Assembly (NCBI GenBank): GCA_019105125.1
Contig: JAHRWO010000159.1
Location: forward strand, 1 to 8,245
Direction: 5' to 3'
Source: Flavobacterium sp.
Lineage (GTDB): Bacteria > Bacteroidota > Bacteroidia > Flavobacteriales > Flavobacteriaceae
Length of the DNA: 8,245 nucleotides
Below the pieces are notes generated by a model, which was given only the letters and a program-made list of their open reading frames with translations, did not search any database and had not been told where the DNA came from. The position numbers and the translations under genes were made by a program. Shown here piece by piece: positions 1-6,190 of this stretch. Numbering within the stretch: position 1 is the first letter of the stretch; every line of letters begins with the position of its first letter.

Positions 1-46
1 GAGCTGCAATACCTATATTTCTTGTATATTTTAAATCTCTAGCCAT
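1..46 (-). CDS. fusA: Elongation factor G, N-terminal fragment (cut by window edge)
   Basis: Only the first 15 codons are in the window. They read MARDLKYTRNIGIAA on the minus strand, which matches the usual N-terminus of bacterial EF-G just before the P-loop (typically HIDAGKTT), which lies outside the window. EF-G is the cytoplasmic GTPase that drives ribosomal translocation and, with RRF, ribosome recycling. The ATG at 44-46 follows the rpsG stop by 11 nt (47-57). That spacer is A-rich (CATAAAGAA on the coding strand) with no Shine-Dalgarno motif, normal for this phylum. The order rpsL-rpsG-fusA is the conserved str operon, which supports the call despite the short fragment. The GTPase core and any fusidic-acid-relevant residues cannot be judged. 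Confidence 0.9.
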   Translation of the reverse strand, partial: MARDLKYTRNIGIAA

Positions 47-57
47 TTCTTTATGAA

Positions 58-534
58 TTAAAATCTAAAGTGAGAGAACGCTTTGTTAGCTTCTGCCATT
101 TTGTGAGTATCCATTCTTTTCTTAACAGCAGCACCTTCTTCTTTAGCAGCAGCTAAAATTTCAGATGCTAACTTAGCAGCCATCGATTTTTCATTTCGTC
201 TTCTTGCATATAAAATCATCCATTTGATAGCGTAAGAAATTTTTCTATCTGGACGAATTGGCATTGGAATTTGAAATGTAGCTCCACCCACACGACGAGA
301 ACGAACTTCTACGTGTGGCATTACATTTGTTAATGCATCTTTCCAAATTTCTAATGCAGATTTTTCTGCATCTTGCTTTTTGTTTTCTACAATTTCTAAA
401 GCATCATAGAACACTTTGAAAGCAGTTGATTTTTTACCATCCCACATTAAGTTATTCACAAAACGTGTAACTAACTGATCGTTAAATTTTGGATCTGGCA
501 AAAGAGGTCTTTTTTTGGCCTGTCTTTTTCTCAT
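58..534 (-). CDS. rpsG: 30S ribosomal protein S7
   Basis: S7 is a primary 16S rRNA-binding protein that nucleates assembly of the 30S head and contacts E-site tRNA and mRNA. The 158-residue product is of normal bacterial length. It has the basic N-terminus [10 protein letters not shown], the S7 signature around residues 19-46 (DQLVTRF...[10 protein letters not shown]), the rRNA-contact segment [16 protein letters not shown] at 75-90, and the C-terminal part with [13 protein letters not shown] at 146-158. The start ATG (532-534) is 24 nt after the rpsL stop. This is the second gene of the str operon, followed 11 nt later by fusA. In E. coli, S7 represses its operon by binding the longer rpsL-rpsG spacer; the spacer here is too short to hold that structure. 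No frameshift or missing segment is seen. Confidence 0.98.
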   Translation of the reverse strand: MRKRQAKKRPLLPDPKFNDQLVTRFVNNLMWDGKKSTAFKVFYDALEIVENKKQDAEKSALEIWKDALTNVMPHVEVRSRRVGGATFQIPMPIRPDRKISYAIKWMILYARRRNEKSMAAKLASEILAAAKEEGAAVKKRMDTHKMAEANKAFSHFRF

Positions 535-558
535 GTCTTTTGTTTAAAAGATTTTAAA

Positions 559-966
559 TTACTTTTTCTTTCCAGCTGCAGCAGGTGCTTGTCCTGGTTT
601 TGGACGCTTAGCCCCATACTTAGATCTACGTTGTGTTCTACCTGCAACACCCGCAGTATCTAATGCTCCACGTACGATGTGATAACGCACTCCTGGTAAA
701 TCTTTTACTCTTCCACCTCTAACTAATACTATCGAGTGCTCTTGTAAATTGTGACCTTCTCCAGGAATGTATGCATTCACCTCGTTTCCGTTTGTCAAAC
801 GAACCCTAGCCACCTTTCTCATTGCTGAGTTTGGTTTCTTAGGAGTTGTTGTGTAAACACGAGTACACACACCTCTTCTTTGAGGACAAGAATCTAAAGC
901 AGCCGATTTACTCTTCTTAGTCATTTGGGTTCTCCCTGTTCTTACTAATTGTTGAATTGTTGGCAT
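559..966 (-). CDS. rpsL: 30S ribosomal protein S12
   Basis: S12 sits at the decoding centre of the 30S subunit and controls accuracy and streptomycin response. The 135-residue product aligns without gaps to E. coli S12 through the core: [22 protein letters not shown] (residues 27-48), [10 protein letters not shown] (69-78) and [14 protein letters not shown] (83-96). Lys43 and Lys88 (K42 and K87 in Met-less numbering) are the wild-type residues, so no classical streptomycin-resistance substitution is present. Asp89, methylthiolated in many bacteria, is conserved. A short tail rich in Ala and Lys ([12 protein letters not shown]) extends about 11 residues beyond E. coli S12. First gene of the operon, preceded by a strong candidate promoter at 1020-1050 and a leader of about 50 nt. 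The start is fixed by the conserved N-terminus MPTIQQLVR. Confidence 0.98.
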   Translation of the reverse strand: MPTIQQLVRTGRTQMTKKSKSAALDSCPQRRGVCTRVYTTTPKKPNSAMRKVARVRLTNGNEVNAYIPGEGHNLQEHSIVLVRGGRVKDLPGVRYHIVRGALDTAGVAGRTQRRSKYGAKRPKPGQAPAAAGKKK

Positions 967-1000
967 AATTAAATACTAAAAATTTTTAATGTTTAAAATT

Positions 1001-1015
1001 CCCGCTTTTTACGGG
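1001..1015 (-). promoter_or_regulatory. Short GC hairpin in the rpsL leader
   Basis: On the minus strand the sequence CCCGTAAAAAGCGGG forms a 4-bp all-GC stem (CCCG pairing with CGGG) around a 7-nt A-rich loop. It stands out in an otherwise AT-rich leader. From the position of the -7 element (1020-1027), transcription should start within a few bases of 1017, so the hairpin would sit almost at the 5' end of the operon mRNA. It could protect the 5' end or have a control function; both are inferences. It is too short to act as a terminator and no U-tract follows. Confidence 0.4.
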
Positions 1016-1019
1016 GTTG

Positions 1020-1050
1020 CAAATGTAGGAATTATTTTTTACTTTCCAAA
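1020..1050 (-). promoter_or_regulatory. Primary-sigma promoter of the rpsL-rpsG-fusA operon
   Basis: Read on the minus strand, TTTG (1050-1047) is followed after 19 nt by TACATTTG (1027-1020). This fits the Bacteroidota housekeeping promoter consensus TTTG / 17-23 nt / TAnnTTTG exactly. The start of transcription should fall near 1014-1018, giving a leader of about 50 nt before the rpsL ATG. It is the cleanest promoter in the window, as expected for a highly expressed ribosomal operon. Confidence 0.8.
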
Positions 1051-1136
1051 TCATAATTTATTAATTTTCAATGCAATTTGAATTTACAAAGTTTTGATTC
1101 CTATTTCAATACAAAAAAACACAACAATTACTACCC

Positions 1137-1230
1137 AGCCCCGATTGAAGTGAAAATCCTTTTTAAACTTTCGCTATGGCCAACTATTTTCTAAAATTTA
1201 AAAAGATTGTAACGTAAAACGGGAATAGAG
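1137..1230. repeat. Imperfect palindromic intergenic element (AGCCCCGATTGAAG...CGGGAATAG type)
   Basis: The inner arms AATCCTTTTTAAA (1155-1167) and TTTAAAAAGATT (1197-1208) are complementary apart from one bulged C. The outer ends CCCG (1140-1143) and CGGG (1220-1223) pair as well, and about 10 of the 15 positions between inner and outer stems are compatible. The whole would fold into a long, partly interrupted hairpin with a loop of about 29 nt (1168-1196). From memory, intergenic sequences of the same form (AGCCC[CT]GAT...GAAATCCTTTTT...AAAAAGAT...AGCGG...GGGAATAGCT) recur in Flavobacterium genomes; I could not search to confirm this. The right end here (AATAGAG rather than AATAGCT) looks degraded. 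Function is unknown: a REP-like repeat, a structured RNA or a protein-binding site are all possible. Confidence 0.6.
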
Positions 1231-1291
1231 ATTACAAGAAAAGCCTAAGCCTTTCGCTCCTTCTTTATAAAATTTATTTTGCTTTTTTTCG

Positions 1292-1299
1292 TTACTTTA
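1292..1299 (+). promoter_or_regulatory. Weak candidate -7 element close to the Omp85-like gene start
   Basis: TTACTTTA resembles TAnnTTTG with two mismatches and ends 5 nt before the ATG at 1305. No TTG lies at a suitable distance upstream. A second partial match, TTATTTTG at 1274-1281, would leave a leader of about 20 nt and also lacks a clear -33 partner. The gene needs its own rightward promoter because its left neighbour is divergent, so one of these is plausible, but the sequence does not decide. Confidence 0.25.
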
Positions 1300-1304
1300 C
1301 AACG

Positions 1305-2966
1305 ATGAAATTAACTTGTATATTAATAACTCTTTTTTGTTTCCAATTTTCAGTTGGGCAAAATTTCTATTTAAAAATAATTGGCACATCTGAAAAAGAA
1401 ACTAAAACCATAGATAGTTTACAATACGAATCCAAACATAAATCGGTAGCAACGGTTTTAGAAGAACAAAAACGCTTTGAAACGAAATTAAACAATCAAG
1501 GTTTTTTTGATTGGCAACTTATTGAACAAAATAAGGTTAATGATAGTAGTTTTGTTTTTAAATACAACATAAGAAACGCCATCAAAAAAAATTATATATA
1601 TATAGGTAAACTATCTGTTGAAGAAAAATTGCTTTTACAATTAGAAAATGACACTTTAGTCTTAGCTATAGATGAAGTAGAAAATTTCATGAATAGCAAA
1701 TTGAATTTATTGGAAAAGAAAGGCTATTCTTTGGCCAATTTACAACTAATCAATCAAGTTAAAACATCCAACAATTTATACAGCGAGTTACAATTAAAAT
1801 TAAACGCAAAAAGAAACATAACTGACTTAGTAATTGTTGGCTATGAAAAATTCCCCTTAGGAATAAAAAAGGCGATTACCAAAAGTGCAAAAAAAAACAC
1901 CTTTAATTTGGACAATCTGAGAGAGATTCATAATGCTTTTGAAAAGTTGCCTTTTACAAACCAAATAAAATATCCTGAAATATTGTTTACTAAAGATTCC
2001 ACCAAAGTTTATGTATATTTAGAAAAATCGAATCCAAACAAATTTGACGGTTTTATTGGGTTTTCTAATGATGAGCAAAGCAAATTAACTTTTAATGGAT
2101 ATTTAGATTTACAATTGCAAAACATTTTAAATTCTGGCGAAAAATTTAATTTGTATTGGAAAAATGATGGCAATAGTCAAACATCATTTAACATAGGAAC
2201 AGAATTACCCTACATTTTTAAAAGCCCAATTGGAATCAAAGCCAATTTAAGAATTTTTAAGCAAGATTCAACATTTCAGAATACCCTTAGCGATTTGAAT
2301 TTAGGATATTATTTTAATTATAATTCAAGAGCTTTTGTAGGATATCAAAAAACCAATTCGGTTGATATTCAAAATAGCAATTCATTTAATTTGAACGATT
2401 TTACAAATACTTTTTTAACCTCTAGCTTTGAGCATCTCGAATTAAATTCTGATAGTTTTGTTTTCCCTGAAAAAGCAAAAATTTCTTTTAAAATAGGAAC
2501 TGGTAGTCGGACTATTGCCTCTACAAAAACAAGTCAATTTTTTATGCAATGGGATGTGAATTATAATTTCAATTTAAATTCAAAAAACAGCATTTTCTTG
2601 CGGAATCAAACTTTTTACCTACAAAGTGAAGATTATGTAATAAACGAATTATTTCGATTTGGAGGTATTAATTCGATAAGAGGATTTAACGAAAACAGCC
2701 TTCAAGCTAATGCCTACTCTAGCTTTATAACTGAATATCGTTATGTTATAGCTTCTAATTTATACATACACACCATCACTGATTTTGGTTATTTTAAAGA
2801 CAAAACTTCAAATAGTAAAAATAATTTACTAGGCTTAGGCTTTGGTTTTGGATTATTCTCAAAAAATGGGCTATTTAATCTAGTTTATGCTAACGGAAGC
2901 ACCAATGAACAAGCAACAAAACTTTCCAATTCAATTATACAAATTAGCTTCAAAACATTTTTTTAA
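1305..2966 (+). CDS. Omp85-superfamily outer-membrane protein with POTRA-like repeats (BamA/TamA/FhaC-like)
   Basis: Omp85 proteins are outer-membrane barrels with periplasmic POTRA domains that insert or secrete other proteins. The 553-residue product has a signal peptide (MKLTCILITLFCFQFSVG, cleavage near residue 18/19). Three beta-alpha-alpha-beta-beta units resembling POTRA domains follow at roughly 20-92, 95-168 and 171-242; the last, starting ITDLVIVGYEKFPLGIKKAI, is the clearest. From about 247 the sequence alternates in amphipathic strands, contains the Omp85 loop-6 signature GGINSIRGF (453-461, with Arg459) and ends in the aromatic strand IQISFKTFF. Length and repeat number resemble E. 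coli TamA (577 residues), and FhaC (about 550, two POTRA domains) in length; it is much shorter than Bacteroidota BamA or TamL. No client protein is identifiable nearby. The gene is very AT-rich and contains A8, A9 and (TA)6 runs. The superfamily is fairly sure; the subfamily is not. Confidence 0.75.
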   Translation: MKLTCILITLFCFQFSVGQNFYLKIIGTSEKETKTIDSLQYESKHKSVATVLEEQKRFETKLNNQGFFDWQLIEQNKVNDSSFVFKYNIRNAIKKNYIYIGKLSVEEKLLLQLENDTLVLAIDEVENFMNSKLNLLEKKGYSLANLQLINQVKTSNNLYSELQLKLNAKRNITDLVIVGYEKFPLGIKKAITKSAKKNTFNLDNLREIHNAFEKLPFTNQIKYPEILFTKDSTKVYVYLEKSNPNKFDGFIGFSNDEQSKLTFNGYLDLQLQNILNSGEKFNLYWKNDGNSQTSFNIGTELPYIFKSPIGIKANLRIFKQDSTFQNTLSDLNLGYYFNYNSRAFVGYQKTNSVDIQNSNSFNLNDFTNTFLTSSFEHLELNSDSFVFPEKAKISFKIGTGSRTIASTKTSQFFMQWDVNYNFNLNSKNSIFLRNQTFYLQSEDYVINELFRFGGINSIRGFNENSLQANAYSSFITEYRYVIASNLYIHTITDFGYFKDKTSNSKNNLLGLGFGFGLFSKNGLFNLVYANGSTNEQATKLSNSIIQISFKTFF

Positions 2967-3011
2967 CAAATTTTTTGTAATATGTTATGTTTTTGTTATG
3001 ATTTTATTAAG

Positions 3012-3036
3012 AATATTTTAAAATATTTTATAAAAT
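3012..3036. repeat. Nested AT palindromes upstream of the SusC-like gene
   Basis: AATATTTTAAAATATT (3012-3027) is a perfect 16-bp palindrome. It overlaps a second perfect palindrome, ATTTTATAAAAT (3025-3036), and the 9-mer AATATTTTA occurs twice with a 10-bp period (3012-3020 and 3022-3030), about one helical turn. The rest of the 98-nt gap (2967-3064) is AT-rich with no gene. Such symmetry could be an operator, or simply a product of very low GC content. Confidence 0.4.
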
Positions 3037-3039
3037 TTG
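3031..3039 (+). promoter_or_regulatory. Candidate -7 element for the SusC/SusD unit
   Basis: TAAAATTTG matches TAnnTTTG apart from one extra base between TA and TTTG, and lies 25 nt before the SusC ATG. No TTG occurs 17-23 nt upstream; the nearest (TTTTG at 2991-2995) is 35 nt away. It abuts the palindromes at 3012-3036, so regulated use is possible. Read-through from the Omp85-like gene is an alternative, since no convincing terminator lies between them. Confidence 0.3.
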
Positions 3040-3064
3040 CCTAAACTAACTTAAATTATAATTT

Positions 3065-6000
3065 ATGAAATCAAAAATCTTTGGACTTTTAACACTGGTA
3101 ATGGTGTTGTTTGGGCAATTTGCATTTGCTCAAACCAGAACGGTTTCTGGAAAAGTTTCTGATGCGAATGGCGAACCGCTTGCAGGTGTAGCCGTTATGA
3201 TTAAAGGAACAAAATCCGGAGCTCAAACCGACTTTGATGGTAATTATACCATTCAGGCGAGTAATTCCCAAGTACTTGTCTTTAGTTATTTAGGTATGAA
3301 GACTCAGGAAATTGTTGTTTCGAGTTCTACCATTAATGTAAAAATGCAAGAAGATGCCAAGCAACTAGATGATGTCGTAGTTGTTGGTTACGGTGTTCAA
3401 AAAAGAAGCGAGGTTACTGGATCTATTTCTAAGATTCAGGCAAAAGAGATTCAAAATTTAGTTACTCCAAGTTTCGACAGCCAATTAGCTGGTAGAGCTT
3501 CTGGGGTTCAAGTTACTACTAGCAATGGTATTATTGGTGAAGCTCCAAGAATTAGAGTAAGAGGGGTAGCATCAATTGGTAGTGGAACTTACCCACTTGT
3601 TGTAGTTGATGGAATGCCTATTTATACAGGTGACTTAGGAGGACAAGCTAGCAACAATGCGTTAGGAGATATAAATCCTGCCGATATTGAGTCTATTGAA
3701 GTGCTAAAAGACGGCGCTGCTACAGCTATTTATGGTTCAAGAGCTGCAAATGGAGTAATTATTATTACTACAAAAAAAGGTAAAAAAGGATCATTAGAAG
3801 TTAACTACAACAGTACTTTTGGTTTTGCAAGTGCAATTAAAACTTTTGACTTACTTGGTACTAGTGACTTTTTAACAATTGCTAACGAAAAAAGAACTAA
3901 CAGAGGTCAGGCTCCTTGGGCAGTGGGATCAACATTCAATACTGATTGGCAAGATGCTGTTTTAAACTCAAGTGCAGCACAAGTTGATCACAACTTATCA
4001 TTCAATGGTGGTTCAGAAAACACTAAGTATTTCTTTTCTATGGGATATACTGAACAAGATGGTGTGGCTAAAGCAAACTCAATGGATCGTTACACCGTTA
4101 GAACTAATCTTGAACACGATGTAAATAAATGGTTAAAAGTGGGTGGAAACATTGCATTAACAAGAACTTCTTACACTGGATTAAACACTGGTAGAGGATC
4201 TTTATCAGGAAATATGTTTAATGCAATTCGCCAATTACCAAACACCCCTATTTACAATCCTAACCACCCAACTGGATACAATTTAGCTGGTGGAACAAAT
4301 GGAAACAGCTTTGTGGGTCAATGGGATAATACAGACCCTGTTGGGGATAATATTTCGAATATTGTTTATGTATTAGACAACAATCGATACAAATCTGAAG
4401 TAAACAGAACGCTCATTAACACATTTGCATCTGCTCAAATCATGAAAGGTTTAAATTATAGAATGCAAGTTGCTGCTGATAAAGCATCTACTAATGGATT
4501 CTTATATTTAAATCCTGTTCATGGAGATGGTGAAGGTTTCAAAGGATATCTTCAAAATGACAATACAGATTTAACTCGTTGGAACTGGCAACACATCTTA
4601 AACTACAATAAAACATTTGCTGAAAAACATAATGTTGCTTTAACAGCAGTTGCTGAATATCAAAAAGAAACAAACAAATCGTTCTTCGGTAGAGGAAAAG
4701 GATTATTGGATTCATTCTACAACCAAAATCTTGTAACAGGATCTTATGAAACTCAAGAATCTGGAGGAGGAGCTACAGAAACAGGTATCATCTCTTACAT
4801 CGGAAGGGTAAACTATAACTTCCAAGAAAAATACTTTTTTCAAGCTTCTATCAGACGTGACGGAATCTCAAAATTGAGTCCAGCTACAAGATGGAATAAC
4901 TTTACAGGATTTTCTGCTGGTTGGAATATTGCTAAAGAGTCATTTTTTAGTAGCTTAACTCAATATGTTAATGATTTAAAAGTAAGAGCTTCTTACTCTG
5001 AAGTAGGAAATACCGATATTGGTTCTTATCCATATTTAGGATTAACTTCTGCATCTCCTTATGCTTCATCTAATGGAATTGCATTCACACAATTTGGTAA
5101 TGATGCCTTGTTATGGGAAACAAGTTCTAAAACTGATATTGGGGTTGACATTTCATTGTTCAACAACAAACTTACATTTACTGCAGATTATTACAAAAAC
5201 GACATTGATGGACTTATTCTTCAAGTTCCTGTAGCACCATCTTTAGGTGTACCAAGTAATGTAATTAGACAAAATATTGGATCAATGTATAACAGAGGTT
5301 ATGAATTTAACGCAAGTTTAGCAGCAATAGACAAAGAAAACTTTAGTTGGAACATCAATGCAAATTTAACTTTCGACAAAAACAAAGTAACTTCTCTACC
5401 AGGTGGAGATGATATCTTAGGTGGAACTTTTTCAGATATCAACATTAATCCAAACTTGATTATTAGAGAAGGAGAATCTATCAACTCATTATATGGAATT
5501 CGCTATTGGGGAGTTAACCCAGCAAACGGTAACCCTGTTTATTATAAAGCTGACGGAAGTTTAGTTCAAGGAAATTTACCTACTCAAACATACAGAGTTT
5601 TTGATCCTAATAACCCAACAGATATTTCTCAAACTGCATCATTAAACTTCACTACAGATAAAGTTATTTTAGGAAACACATTACCAACTTATTTTGGATC
5701 TATAAACAATACGTTTAGATACAAAGAATTTGATTTATCATTCCTTATCCGTTTCAGTGGTGGTAACAAAATTTTCAACGCTACTGCTAGAGAACTTATG
5801 ACCCAAAACTTAAACAATAATAGCACTGCAATCCTAGGAAGATGGCAAAGTCCAGAAAATCCAGGTGATGGAGTGACTCCTAGACTTTGGGCTAGTACAA
5901 ACACATTTACAAACCTTACAGGTCATGCTACATCAAGATTCTTAGAAGATGGTGATTTTATCAGTTTAGATAATATTTCATTTGGCTATAGCTTACCTAA

Positions 6001-6175
6001 GAGTGTGACTGAAAAAATTGGAGTTAATAGTTTCAGATTATTTGTACAAGCACAAAACTTACTTATCTTAACTAAATACGATGGTTTAAATCCAGAGATG
6101 GAAACTGGTGGAGTTGATTTAAATGGAACACCAAGAGCAAAAATCGTTTCTATGGGATTAAATGTTAGACTTTAA
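3065..6175 (+). CDS. SusC/RagA-family TonB-dependent outer-membrane transporter
   Basis: This should be the barrel of a SusCD importer, moving a ligand captured by SusD across the outer membrane using TonB/ExbBD energy. The 1036-residue product has a signal peptide (cleavage after FAFA, residue 22), a carboxypeptidase-regulatory-like beta domain (about 26-95, with GTKSGAQTDFDGNYTI), and the TonB-box region DDVVVVGYGVQKR (102-114). A plug domain follows (about 115-237) with the SusC hallmarks VVDGMPIY (180-187) and INPADIESIEVLKDGAATAIYGSRAANG split across 203-230. The remainder is a large barrel. The N-terminal STN domain found in sigma/anti-sigma signalling transporters is absent. It ends in NVRL rather than the more usual aromatic residue. 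The ATG has no Shine-Dalgarno but a very AT-rich lead-in. The SusD gene starts 6 nt after the stop. Substrate cannot be told from sequence; RagA-type peptide import and glycan import are both possible. Confidence 0.95.
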   Translation: MKSKIFGLLTLVMVLFGQFAFAQTRTVSGKVSDANGEPLAGVAVMIKGTKSGAQTDFDGNYTIQASNSQVLVFSYLGMKTQEIVVSSSTINVKMQEDAKQLDDVVVVGYGVQKRSEVTGSISKIQAKEIQNLVTPSFDSQLAGRASGVQVTTSNGIIGEAPRIRVRGVASIGSGTYPLVVVDGMPIYTGDLGGQASNNALGDINPADIESIEVLKDGAATAIYGSRAANGVIIITTKKGKKGSLEVNYNSTFGFASAIKTFDLLGTSDFLTIANEKRTNRGQAPWAVGSTFNTDWQDAVLNSSAAQVDHNLSFNGGSENTKYFFSMGYTEQDGVAKANSMDRYTVRTNLEHDVNKWLKVGGNIALTRTSYTGLNTGRGSLSGNMFNAIRQLPNTPIYNPNHPTGYNLAGGTNGNSFVGQWDNTDPVGDNISNIVYVLDNNRYKSEVNRTLINTFASAQIMKGLNYRMQVAADKASTNGFLYLNPVHGDGEGFKGYLQNDNTDLTRWNWQHILNYNKTFAEKHNVALTAVAEYQKETNKSFFGRGKGLLDSFYNQNLVTGSYETQESGGGATETGIISYIGRVNYNFQEKYFFQASIRRDGISKLSPATRWNNFTGFSAGWNIAKESFFSSLTQYVNDLKVRASYSEVGNTDIGSYPYLGLTSASPYASSNGIAFTQFGNDALLWETSSKTDIGVDISLFNNKLTFTADYYKNDIDGLILQVPVAPSLGVPSNVIRQNIGSMYNRGYEFNASLAAIDKENFSWNINANLTFDKNKVTSLPGGDDILGGTFSDININPNLIIREGESINSLYGIRYWGVNPANGNPVYYKADGSLVQGNLPTQTYRVFDPNNPTDISQTASLNFTTDKVILGNTLPTYFGSINNTFRYKEFDLSFLIRFSGGNKIFNATARELMTQNLNNNSTAILGRWQSPENPGDGVTPRLWASTNTFTNLTGHATSRFLEDGDFISLDNISFGYSLPKSVTEKIGVNSFRLFVQAQNLLILTKYDGLNPEMETGGVDLNGTPRAKIVSMGLNVRL

Positions 6176-6190
6176 AAAAAAATGAATATG
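6174..6190 (+). promoter_or_regulatory. A-rich translation start region of the SusD-like gene
   Basis: The SusC stop TAA is the beginning of a run of nine A that ends in the first base of the SusD ATG (6182), so the intercistronic gap is six adenines. A second ATG at 6188 is in frame two codons later and would give the more typical lipoprotein start MKKIKK. A-rich sequence in place of a Shine-Dalgarno is usual in Bacteroidota, so either ATG may be used. The mature protein is the same in both cases. Confidence 0.5.

Larger units (their letters stand above)
967..1304. other. Divergent intergenic region between rpsL and the Omp85-like gene
   Basis: This 338-nt gap separates the leftward str operon from the rightward gene at 1305. 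From left to right it holds the rpsL leader with a small hairpin (1001-1015), the rpsL promoter (1020-1050), an AT-rich stretch with no recognised feature (about 1051-1136), an imperfect palindromic element (1137-1230), and a pyrimidine-rich stretch before the next ATG with a weak -7-like sequence. I saw no credible open frame or tRNA in it. Confidence 0.85.

Noticed and set aside
559..966. Streptomycin-resistance allele of rpsL
   Set aside because: Lys43, Lys88 and the surrounding KKPNS and GRVKDLPG segments are all wild type.
1305..1319. Lipoprotein reading of the Omp85-like N-terminus because of Cys5 (MKLTC)
   Set aside because: The Cys lies before the hydrophobic core rather than after it, so it cannot be a lipobox; an ordinary signal peptide ending near residue 18 fits.
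2966..2978. ACAAA-TTT-TTTGT inverted repeat just after the Omp85-like gene, considered as a terminator
   Set aside because: The stem is 5 bp with a single G-C pair and there is no proper T-tract after it, so it is too weak to call.
2971..2995. TTTTTTG ... TATGTTTTTG as a promoter for SusC
   Set aside because: The two motifs are about 8 nt apart, far below the 17-23 nt needed, and the gap to the SusC start would be about 70 nt.
3089..3271. Short minus-strand open frame inside the SusC gene (and similar ones at 5299-5484 and 5689-5904)
   Set aside because: They lie antisense to a well-supported coding region, have no recognisable domain, promoter or conserved start context, and read as chance open frames.
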